64,000 bases of DNA, taken from the NCBI GenBank assembly GCA_963697355.1, contig CAVONV010000004.1, positions 310,001-374,000 on the forward strand. Direction: 5' to 3'. The stretch's first letter is position 1, and each line of letters opens with the position of its first letter. The notes below the pieces were generated by a model, which saw nothing but the letters and a program-made list of their open reading frames with translations, ran no database searches and had not been told where the DNA came from. This document shows, piece after piece, positions 28,324 through 35,571 of the stretch. Origin of the DNA: CAVONV01 sp963697355. Its GTDB lineage: Bacteria; Acidobacteriota; Vicinamibacteria; Marinacidobacterales; DATDRI01. The translations under genes and the position numbers were made by a program.

Positions 28324-30590
28324 GAGATTGCCCCTGCCGTGGCCAGACGGGTGACCTGGTGCAGCACGTCTTCGTCTCGCGGCCTCGTTGCGGGCTCCTT
28401 TCGTAGCATTGCCATGATCAGGTCACTGATGCCATTGCCCAGCTCGGGCCGATAGTGGCGCGGTTCCAGCGGTTCCTTGGTGAGCACTTGCTTCAAAACG
28501 TCCGCGGGGTCTTCACCGAGGAAAGGTCTTTCCAACGTGAGAAGCTCGTAGAAGAGCGCCCCGAGTGAGAACACATCGCTGGCTCCCGTTGGCTCTCGGT
28601 GTTGCACCTGCTCCGGCGCCATGTAGTTGATGGTTCCGAGAATTTCTCCGGCCTCGGTGAGCGTGGTCATCGTGTCGACTTTTGCGATGCCAAAATCGAG
28701 CAGCTTGACCCCATCGTTCGAAGTCACGATCACATTCGTCGGCTTGATATCGCGGTGCACGATGCCCTTGACGTGGATAGTGGCGACCGCGTCCGTCAGC
28801 TCCTTCATCACCGACAGGCATCTTTTGACCGGGATCATATCGCCTCTCTGTGTCGATTCCTGGATCACCTCCGCGAGTGTCCTTCCCTCGAGATACTCCA
28901 TCGCGATATACAGACGTTGATTGTGCTCGCCACGTTCGTACACTTTGACCACATTCGGGTGGTCCAGGGCGTCGATGACCTTGCCTTCGTTGATGAAACG
29001 TTGGCGTTGCTTCTCATCCATCGCCAATTCGTCGCGGATCACCTTGAGAGCTACCCGCTTGCTCGGGTCGACAACGCTAGTGGCCCGGTAGATGACCCCC
29101 ATCCCGCCTCGGGTGATTTCTTCTTCCACTCGGTAGTGACCGATGAACGACCTTCTCTTCCAAAAAGCGAGTAGGTAAAGGTAGCGGCGGAACAAAAGAG
29201 CCGCCACGCCCACCACGACAACCGTCAAGAGGACGAGGGCAAGGCCGATGAGCCGCGTGCGGCTGAGCTCGAGATCTCGAATCTCTGCATCCTTTTGGAG
29301 GAGCTCGTTGTCTTGGGTGAGCTGCTCGATCTCCGTCCTCCGGCGGTCCGCCTCGTACTTTTCCTGCAGCTCGGCGACGGTCGTCGCGATTTGTTCATTG
29401 AGCATTGCGTCGCGTGTCTGACTGAACAGGATTTGAAGCTCCAGAGCTTTTTTGAAATCCCCTCGAGCAGCGTGCAGTTCGGCGAGGCCTTGGTAGACGC
29501 CGCCGAGGATAGCGTTCGAATTCAGTTCTTTCCCGATCGCCAGTGCCTTGTCGAGGTAATCGAGTGCCTCCGGGTAATGTTGGCGAAGCTGATGGACCTC
29601 TGCGATATTCTTGTACGTGCCCGCCAACCTATGTTGATCTTCGAGTTGTCGAAGGATCTCGGCGACCTCGAGGTATGTTGCCAACGCATCGTCGTATTGC
29701 TTCCTTTTCTTGTAGACGATGCCGATGTTGGCCAGAGCGTTCGCTGTCAACGTGGGGCTTTCCAACTCCCGAGCGATCGCGAGTGAACGTTCCAAGTAAT
29801 TCAACGCCTCGTCGTCATCTTCGAGTTTTTCGAAGGTGATTCCGATATTGTTGAGGCAGTGCGCTGCCCCTCCCTGTTCATCGATCTCGGTGAAGATGGT
29901 CAACGCCCTTTGATAGTACTCGCGGCCCTTCAGATGGTCTCCCATCTGGCTGTAGATATTCCCGATGCTGTTGAGGTTGTTGGCCATTCCGATCTGCCGA
30001 CCGAGGGATTCTTCGATCCTCAGGGACTCGAGACCAAACTGAAGTGCCTGCTGGTAGTCGCCGACCTTCCCGTAGTTGACACAGAGATTGTTGTTCGCGG
30101 CCGCCATGCCGGGCCGGTCGTCGAGCTCTTCGAAGATTGCGAGAGCCCGTTGGGTCGCTTCGATAGCCTGCCAAGGCTTGCCGGTATGGGACAACAGTAT
30201 GGCGCGGTTGCCGGACGATTTGGCGATTTGTTCTTTGTCCCCAAGCCGGACGAAAAGATGCTCGGCCTGCTCCATGTGAGAGAGCGCCTCAGAATCTCTC
30301 TCTAAAACCATCAAGGCCATTGCCGTGACTTTTTGTGCAAAGGCTTGGCCGCGCAGGTCCTCATACTTAGTGGCGAGCTCGAGTGAACGTGTCGTGAGCT
30401 CGAGTGCCTTGTCTGGAAAACGCCGACGTTGCAGTTCGGCAAGCTCGTTCAGGAGGGGGATCTGCTCCTGTTCGGACGCCTTTGCCAGCTGTTCTTCCAG
30501 CCGCGAAACTTTCTCGCTTTGAGCGTCCTGACACAGAGCGTCCAGCCCCGAAAGGGTCAAGAGCAACAGAACCGTCACAAAGCGAGTCAT
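28320..30590 (-). CDS. TPR-containing membrane Ser/Thr protein kinase
   Basis: A 756-residue protein. The ATG at 30590, after GAAGAGAA, is preferred to the TTG at 30605. A signal peptide (TRFVTVLLLLTLSGLDALCQ) is followed by about eight TPR units from about residue 65 to 380 with a coiled region to 430, a single membrane helix (LIGLALVLLTVVVVGVAALL, about 445-465), then the kinase. Kinase motifs are GGMGVIYRAT (about 503), VALKVIRDE, HRDIKPTNVI (about 608) and LDFGIAK (about 625). The TPR part lies outside the cytoplasm, so it is built as a receptor. It is coupled to the sigma-54 regulator downstream. Confidence 0.92.
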   Translation of the reverse strand: MTRFVTVLLLLTLSGLDALCQDAQSEKVSRLEEQLAKASEQEQIPLLNELAELQRRRFPDKALELTTRSLELATKYEDLRGQAFAQKVTAMALMVLERDSEALSHMEQAEHLFVRLGDKEQIAKSSGNRAILLSHTGKPWQAIEATQRALAIFEELDDRPGMAAANNNLCVNYGKVGDYQQALQFGLESLRIEESLGRQIGMANNLNSIGNIYSQMGDHLKGREYYQRALTIFTEIDEQGGAAHCLNNIGITFEKLEDDDEALNYLERSLAIARELESPTLTANALANIGIVYKKRKQYDDALATYLEVAEILRQLEDQHRLAGTYKNIAEVHQLRQHYPEALDYLDKALAIGKELNSNAILGGVYQGLAELHAARGDFKKALELQILFSQTRDAMLNEQIATTVAELQEKYEADRRRTEIEQLTQDNELLQKDAEIRDLELSRTRLIGLALVLLTVVVVGVAALLFRRYLYLLAFWKRRSFIGHYRVEEEITRGGMGVIYRATSVVDPSKRVALKVIRDELAMDEKQRQRFINEGKVIDALDHPNVVKVYERGEHNQRLYIAMEYLEGRTLAEVIQESTQRGDMIPVKRCLSVMKELTDAVATIHVKGIVHRDIKPTNVIVTSNDGVKLLDFGIAKVDTMTTLTEAGEILGTINYMAPEQVQHREPTGASDVFSLGALFYELLTLERPFLGEDPADVLKQVLTKEPLEPRHYRPELGNGISDLIMAMLRKEPATRPRDEDVLHQVTRLATAGAIS

Positions 30591-30727
30591 TGCAGTTCTC
30601 TTCAAAACCAGACTGCTAGAATGTAAGACGCCTGTTCGACGAATACAAGCTTTGTCCCGAAACTTCGCGGGAGACGGGAGATTCGAGGCGTTTTCTCAGG
30701 GGCTCGGCGCCGTGTGATTCCCCACAC

Positions 30728-31726
30728 TCACAAATGGATTTCAGGTACGTCACCAACCAGGAGGGGTGTGAGGTGTAGGTACCGTGTGGTCGTTCTCTTG
30801 GTGTCGATGTCGTCATAGACGCGCTGGACTTGCTCCGGCGTCAAACCCACCGCAGTGCACACCGCTTCTGCGGAGTAACCATGGTTCTTCGCATACAAGC
30901 ACAAGTCCATCTTGTCGTATGGCAGCGAGAAGTAGAACTCATCTTGACCTTGAGGCAACGAATAGGTGTCCGTCGTCGGCGGACGTTTGCGAATCTCTTC
31001 AGGAAGACCTAGGTATTCGGCAAGCGCATAGACCTGTGTCTTATAAAGATGCGCAATCGGCTTGATGTCGGCGGCGCCGTCGCCTAACTTGACAAAAAAA
31101 CCTTGATCGTATTCCAGTCGGTTTGGCGTCCCGGCTACGGCATAGTTCAGTCGATCGGCGTGATAGTACTCGAGCATCTTTCGAGTTCGTTGTTTGAAAT
31201 TCGTTGCAGCGACGATTTCCAGATAGGCCTTGATCGGTAGTCGGTTCTTGGTTTCAGTGCCATCGGGTTTCTGCGCCACGAGGGAAAAAAGATTGTAGCC
31301 CTTTTTCTCGACAATGTTGGAGATGACGATTTTGGATTTCCATGATCCGTCATATTCGGGAATCACCCGTTGAACCGCCTCGTTGTAGCGTCTATAGAAT
31401 CCCAGAGATTCCAAAATACCGGAGATATCTTCGTGAATGGCTTCGATTCCAAGGTGCTTCGCAACGAGTCCGCTCAACTCGAGGGTTTCATCTGCAGAGT
31501 GTCGCTCCGGCATTTCGAGCGCCACCACTCGCTTCGGGCCCAACGCCCTTACCGCCAGAGCCGCCGTTACACTGCTGTCGATACCGCCGGATATCCCTAC
31601 GACGAGACCGCGTCGCTTGAGCTGCTTCGCCATCAAGTCAAGGATTTGCTGGCTGGTCCTTTCAACTTCTTGGGCGGGATCGATGTCCAATGCGTCTTTC
31701 GGAAATCCGTCGTCCTTTGTCGTCAT
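30728..31726 (-). CDS. nadE: NAD+ synthetase
   Basis: A 332-residue cytoplasmic enzyme. The PP-loop ATPase motif VVGISGGIDSSVTAALAV is at about 41-58. NYAVAGTPNRLEYDQGFFVK with LGDGAADIKPIAHLYKTQVY (about 193-232) forms the nicotinate adenine dinucleotide-binding part. There is no glutaminase domain, so it uses ammonia. It makes NAD+ from the deamido precursor with ATP. The ribosome binding site GAGAGATAA precedes the ATG at 31726. It stands alone between the receptor kinase and a lipoprotein gene. A C-terminal extension beyond the core (LCLYAKNHGYSAEAVCTAVG, then THRYLHL-type end) is longer than in E. coli NadE, as in several related long forms. Confidence 0.92.
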   Translation of the reverse strand: MTTKDDGFPKDALDIDPAQEVERTSQQILDLMAKQLKRRGLVVGISGGIDSSVTAALAVRALGPKRVVALEMPERHSADETLELSGLVAKHLGIEAIHEDISGILESLGFYRRYNEAVQRVIPEYDGSWKSKIVISNIVEKKGYNLFSLVAQKPDGTETKNRLPIKAYLEIVAATNFKQRTRKMLEYYHADRLNYAVAGTPNRLEYDQGFFVKLGDGAADIKPIAHLYKTQVYALAEYLGLPEEIRKRPPTTDTYSLPQGQDEFYFSLPYDKMDLCLYAKNHGYSAEAVCTAVGLTPEQVQRVYDDIDTKRTTTRYLHLTPLLVGDVPEIHL

Positions 31727-31918
31727 TTATCTCTCTCGTGGTTCATTCGAAAAAGTGGCATCTCGTTGGTGCGTGAAACACCCACGTATTCCTGAAGATC
31801 CGCCGTTCAAGTATGGCATATCACGGCTTCTTTTGCCTATGGGAACCTGTGGATGAGGCACGGAGTTCGGGTGAGGAACGGACGGAAACGGTGAGTTTTT
31901 GGGGCGTCAAATCAGCCA

Positions 31919-32593
31919 CTATGGCTTGCTCTGGAGCATCTCGTAGACTTCCTCTACATGCATGTCGCCTTCCGGAAAGTGGACCGTTTGTTTCCGCCGT
32001 TTGGGGAGGCCGGTGTTTTCATCGACCCACAGTTCGACCTCGCCGGAGGGTGTGCCGCTGACGACGATCTCGAACTGGATGGCTTTGCTGGCTTCGTCGT
32101 AGCTGAAATCCCGGGCTTGTACCCAGTCTCGGACGTTCCCGTCCGTACCGTCAGGCGGAGCGCCCGCAGAGAGCATCGCCAGGTTGTGGAGAATGCCCAT
32201 GCGCGTGAGACCTAGGACAATCCCCTCATTGAGGGCAGGCGGAGTGTCTTCCTCAAACGATTTGTCGGCTGAGCCCCCAAACATGCGGTCGCCCTGTGAG
32301 TCAAGACGGATTTCCACTCGTTTGCCGTCGAACTCGCCCTTGAAATCAAGATAGGCTTGGTTCGGTTCTGACAGGCGCAGATCTCCCTCCAAAGATGAGT
32401 GCACGGCTCCACTTGAAGTGATGCTGATTTTCATAGAAACGTTCTTGGCTCGGAGAAGACTCTGTTCCAGCTCCAAGAACCGGGCCTCCGCATCGATAGG
32501 CTCGCGAGTTTCTTCTTTCTCTTCTTCCACCTGTGGTCCCTGGCAGGCGAAGAACAGCAGGACGACAATGAGCGCAACGGGCTTTTCTTTCAT
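31919..32593 (-). CDS. lipoprotein, LolA/DUF2092-like beta-rich
   Basis: A 224-residue protein. The ATG at 32593 is chosen because GGAG and AAGGGAA precede it and it opens a lipoprotein signal (KEKPVALIVVLLFFAC) with the Cys at about 17; longer in-frame starts lack both. The mature protein resembles the open-barrel lipoprotein-carrier fold. Segments such as VSMKISITSSGAVHS, then YLDFKGEFDGKRVEIRLDSQ and VELWVDENTGLPKRRKQTV are typical of LolA/DUF2092 proteins. The signature is the W-x-D-x-x-T-G-L-P-x-R strand. It may carry or sense lipid at the outer membrane. Function is inferred from the fold only. Confidence 0.65.
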   Translation of the reverse strand: MKEKPVALIVVLLFFACQGPQVEEEKEETREPIDAEARFLELEQSLLRAKNVSMKISITSSGAVHSSLEGDLRLSEPNQAYLDFKGEFDGKRVEIRLDSQGDRMFGGSADKSFEEDTPPALNEGIVLGLTRMGILHNLAMLSAGAPPDGTDGNVRDWVQARDFSYDEASKAIQFEIVVSGTPSGEVELWVDENTGLPKRRKQTVHFPEGDMHVEEVYEMLQSKP

Positions 32594-33227
32594 GAGCGTT
32601 CCCTTTCTCCCGAATTCTATCGTGTTGATCGTTTGTGTCGAGAAGATTGTAGCCAACGTCAACATTGATGGAGCGGCGTTCCTCCAAAAATGGCTGACGT
32701 CCATATACCATTCTCCGAAAGACGACATGTCTCAGGATTTCGATTTCGAGGAAGGGGCAAGAGTCACGAGAATGAACTTCTTGGTGGGGTATCTCGTCGC
32801 CGAGAGCCAGGAACGGCCGACTTCGAACCCCGGCGATTTCTTCGGCGAGAAGTTCGGACGCTCTCAGCCAAGCTCCGAGGATCCTCAATAGGAAAAAAAG
32901 GGACAGGTCCCTTTGGGGAAGAGCGAGTAAAGGGACCTGTCCCCGTTTTTTCGATCCCCTCTTTGTCCTCTACTCATTATGAAAACCGTTGCACTATCGG
33001 ATGTGGCAGATGTAGTATGTGGAACGGCGGGTCAATCAGCATTATTGACCATTTGGCGAAACCTTTGATCTAACTCAAATTCAAGCGCTCGCGGTCCGAC
33101 AGTAGGGCGAAAGTGCCTGAAATGCTGTCGACTCGGGGTTGCGCGATGGGCGTTCCCCGGGTTGTTGGTGGAAATAGAAGCGCCGGCGAAGAAATAGCCG
33201 ACGCGGTTCATTAAAAGGAGAACGTAA
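32594..33227. other. intergenic region with a strong hairpin
   Basis: I see no supported gene in these 634 bases. The main feature is the perfect 15-base inverted repeat at 32892-32952. Possible frames on either strand lack ribosome binding sites and recognisable products. Confidence 0.45.
32892..32952. repeat. hairpin element with 15-base perfect arms (AAAGGGACCTGTCCC)
   Basis: GGGACAGGTCCCTTT at 32900-32914 is perfectly complementary to 32929-32943 across a 14-base loop. The arms are flanked by runs of A on the left and T on the right, so either strand could form a stem followed by a T tract, as in a bidirectional terminator. The GGGACAGGTCCC core is itself palindromic-like, typical of REP-like elements. 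It lies between convergent-free regions, so an intergenic repeat is the safer label. Confidence 0.65.
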
Positions 33228-33533
33228 ATGAGAATGTTGATTATTGCAAAGAACCCTCCCGAGCCCTTTAACTCCGGCGTCAAGGACGGTAGCTCTGGAA
33301 GAAAGCTCAAGGCGATCCTCGAAGAAATAAAACCGGAAGTCGCCTTCTTCACGGAGATCGACGGCAAACGCTGTACGGTAATGATTGTGGACATGAAGGA
33401 CACATCCCAGATTCCATCCTTGGCAGAGCCCTTCTTTCTCAGCTTCAACTCCGAAGTGTCGTTCCATCCCGTGATGTCCCCGGAAGACTTGGGAAAAGCG
33501 GGTCTAGAAGACCTCGGTAAGAAGTGGGGCTAG
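33228..33533 (+). CDS. small conserved-looking protein of unknown function
   Basis: A 101-residue protein with a good ribosome binding site (AAGGAG at 33215-33220) before the ATG at 33228. It reads MRMLIIAKNPPEPFNSGVKD, then an alpha/beta pattern (LKAILEEIKPEVAFFTEIDG, then CTVMIVDMKDTSQIPSLAE). This has the look of a ferredoxin-like dimeric alpha/beta-barrel protein, such as small DUF proteins that bind ligands. I do not recognise a specific family. It appears to be a single-gene unit. Confidence 0.6.
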   Translation: MRMLIIAKNPPEPFNSGVKDGSSGRKLKAILEEIKPEVAFFTEIDGKRCTVMIVDMKDTSQIPSLAEPFFLSFNSEVSFHPVMSPEDLGKAGLEDLGKKWG

Positions 33534-33656
33534 TTCCAAAAGTTCGAGGTACGGTGCTCGACATGCGGGTGCCGTACCGCCCTTCGAGTTCATTCCCCAC
33601 TGATCTTTTCTGATTTCTCCTCTACGGAATTGAAACCTTTGGCCCGCTCCTACGTA

Positions 33657-33677
33657 ATACCTTGTAGAGCAAGGTAT
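33657..33677. promoter_or_regulatory. perfect palindrome, likely PadR operator
   Basis: ATACCTTG at 33657-33664 and CAAGGTAT at 33670-33677 are exact inverted repeats with a five-base spacer. A third half-site (CAAGGATACT) lies at 33685-33694. The palindrome is 31 bases upstream of the PadR start. PadR regulators bind such short palindromes and often repress their own operon, so this is the likely operator. The role is inferred from position and symmetry. Confidence 0.7.
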
Positions 33678-33708
33678 ATGGCAGTGCAAGGATACTGGGT
33701 GTAAAGCA

Positions 33709-34047
33709 ATGTCAGTCAAAGTGTTACAAACATGGGAAGAACAGCTCCGTCGGGGTGGGCTCGAGCTCGCGATACTTCTTGTGCTTTCCCCGTGCCAACG
33801 GTACGGTCTCGAGATTATCGGTTATCTCAAGGAGCGTACTGATTTAGTGGTGAGCGAGGGAACCATTTACCCGATCTTGGGGCGGCTCACCCGATTAGGC
33901 CTTCTGAAGGCGGAATGGAGCGCCGAATCGTCGCATCCCCGCAAGTACTACCACCTTAGCGCGTCGGGACGGCAGAGACTCGAGGAGATGATTTCCCATT
34001 GGAAGCTGTTCAGCCATAAGATCGATCGTCTCATTGAAGAAAGCTGA
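33709..34047 (+). CDS. PadR-family transcriptional regulator
   Basis: A 112-residue winged-helix regulator. The family core is intact: LELAILLVLSPCQRYGLEII, then LVVSEGTIYPILGRLTRLGL and AEWSAESSHPRKYYHLSASG, with the wing ending RQRLEEM. PadR proteins repress genes for stress or membrane functions and are often released by small ligands. The next gene starts 11 bases after its stop and encodes a HAAS-domain membrane protein, the standard partner of PadR in many bacteria. The palindrome upstream is its likely operator. Confidence 0.93.
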   Translation: MSVKVLQTWEEQLRRGGLELAILLVLSPCQRYGLEIIGYLKERTDLVVSEGTIYPILGRLTRLGLLKAEWSAESSHPRKYYHLSASGRQRLEEMISHWKLFSHKIDRLIEES

Positions 34048-34057
34048 GGGATGTGAA

Positions 34058-34687
34058 ATGACGCTCAGTGAAGATGGTGAAGCCCGAATTCGCGGCTATT
34101 TGTACATGCTCACAAGCTCGCTGCGATCGTTCCTCCCAACGGATGTTGCAAAAGACGCCGTGCGGGAAGTGGAGTCGCACATAAGGGAGCGAGTCGAGCA
34201 AATCGAAGACCCTCCCGACGCACGCCTGGCTCTCGAGTCGGTTCTCGAGAACCTAGGTTCTCCGCTCAAGCTTGCACAGATTTACGCCGCGGAAATGACC
34301 ATCGAGGAAGCCGTGACCACGGGCAGGGCATCGTCGGTGGCTCGCGCGCTCTGGTACGCCGCCGGTACGACGATAGGAGGTTTCTTCACGGCTTTGGGTC
34401 TCCTCGTCGGCTATTTGATGGGTGTGTCTTCATTGGGGATTGCGGTTCTCAAACCTTTGTTTCCCGAAAACGTCGGCCTAGTCGTTGTGAACGGCATGCC
34501 GACAGCTTTTGGCGCTATTTTCCCCTTGCCTCGGGGCGGAGAGATTGTTGGAGGTTACTGGATTGTTCCTATCTCTATCTTGATGGGGCTTCTGATTCTG
34601 GTCGGAACCCACAAGTTAGCCCGCAAAGCCATCATGAGGTTCAAAGCGCGCCGCGAGTCGTGGCGATCGAGATTGAAGACTCGATAA
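34058..34687 (+). CDS. HAAS/DUF1700-type membrane protein, PadR partner
   Basis: A 209-residue protein. The ATG at 34058 follows GAGGG by seven bases. The N-terminal cytoplasmic region (about 1-85) is the HAAS helical signalling domain: YLYMLTSSLRSFLPTDVAKD, then REVESHIRERVEQI and ALESVLENLGSPLKLAQIYA. Two or three transmembrane segments follow (about 105-130, about 140-160, about 175-195). Such proteins are usually encoded beside PadR and are thought to sense membrane state; the mechanism is not established. It follows PadR in the same operon. Confidence 0.82.
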   Translation: MTLSEDGEARIRGYLYMLTSSLRSFLPTDVAKDAVREVESHIRERVEQIEDPPDARLALESVLENLGSPLKLAQIYAAEMTIEEAVTTGRASSVARALWYAAGTTIGGFFTALGLLVGYLMGVSSLGIAVLKPLFPENVGLVVVNGMPTAFGAIFPLPRGGEIVGGYWIVPISILMGLLILVGTHKLARKAIMRFKARRESWRSRLKTR

Positions 34688-34947
34688 CGAGCTCTCGAAC
34701 GTTCTGCAGTTACGGATGCCTTCAGTGCTGAGGAGTCCGGTCTTCCCTTCATACCCAACGCTCAAACGCCATACCGTTCCTCATGGCGATGGGCAGTCGT
34801 ACCCTTCTGTCGAATGACGAAACTTGGCATATCCGGAGCGGCAAAAGGAACACTCAAGTTCGGAGTGCTCCAGCGAATAGCAGGTTCTTGCTCCATAAAC
34901 GGGAGGAAATCTGTGATTCTTTCGTCTAAGAAGAATAGAACGTACCT

Positions 34948-35244
34948 GTGACGAGGTTGGTATTGGTAGCGAAGCGAAAAAGAAGACAGTGGCCACCGTG
35001 GTGGGATTGGGAGCTAGCTCTCACCGATTACACGTACAAGCGCTTGAGAGAGCGGGATTGTGAAGAGATCGACTTACGCCGTATGATGGAGTTTGCGACC
35101 AGCTTTCGCCGTGGCAAAAGAGAAGGCCGATGGGTGATCGAAACACAGTTCCGCCGAAGACCCTGGAAAGTGGTTGTGGAGCCGCTTCCAGAAAAGCACC
35201 GACTGGCCGTCGTCACCGCCTACGAGGTGAAAAAACTGGTATGA
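34948..35244 (+). CDS. DUF4258-like small protein (toxin-like), first gene of a pair
   Basis: A 98-residue protein from a GTG start. The core is WDWELALTDYTYKRLRERDC, then LRRMMEFATSFRRGKREGRW and VIETQFRRRPWKVVVEPLPE. This is the compact basic fold of DUF4258/RelE-like proteins, with conserved Arg and a W-x-V-x-V-E-P strand. The acidic partner gene begins four bases before its end (ATGA overlap). DUF4258 with DUF2283 is a common pair thought to be a toxin-antitoxin module, though activity has rarely been tested. Toxin activity is inferred, not seen. Confidence 0.7.
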   Translation: MTRLVLVAKRKRRQWPPWWDWELALTDYTYKRLRERDCEEIDLRRMMEFATSFRRGKREGRWVIETQFRRRPWKVVVEPLPEKHRLAVVTAYEVKKLV

Positions 35245-35510
35245 CAGATGTTTATCTAGAAGTAACATATCAGGACGGGCATCCCTGGGTGGCCTACTTG
35301 TACCTTCCTCGGAAGAAGAAAGAAAAAAGCGACCATTGCCGCGAGGTCGAACCGGATATGGTTCTCGACATCAACAAAGAGGGTCGGCTCATCGGTATCG
35401 AGCTGTTAGCTCCGGAGTTGGTGACACTCGAGGCGGTCAACGGCATCCTCGAGGAGTACGGACTCGAGCATCTCAAGGAATCCGATCTCGCGCCCATCCT
35501 GGCTGCCTAA
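35241..35510 (+). CDS. DUF2283-family protein (antitoxin-like), second gene of a pair
   Basis: An 89-residue acidic protein starting MTDVYLEVTYQDGHPWVAYL. The segment VLDINKEGRLIGIELLAPEL at about residues 40-60 is the diagnostic DUF2283 signature (D-x-D-x-x-G-x-(L/I)-x-G-I-E-(I/L)). It overlaps the toxin-like gene by four bases. DUF2283 proteins pair with DUF4258 or similar basic proteins. The order here is toxin-like gene first, the reverse of MazEF upstream. It is the likely antitoxin or inhibitor. Confidence 0.82.
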   Translation: MTDVYLEVTYQDGHPWVAYLYLPRKKKEKSDHCREVEPDMVLDINKEGRLIGIELLAPELVTLEAVNGILEEYGLEHLKESDLAPILAA

Positions 35511-35571
35511 AGAAGCTCCATTGAGAGGGGAAAGTCCCCGAAAGGACGATCCCCTGTCAATGGGTACGACA

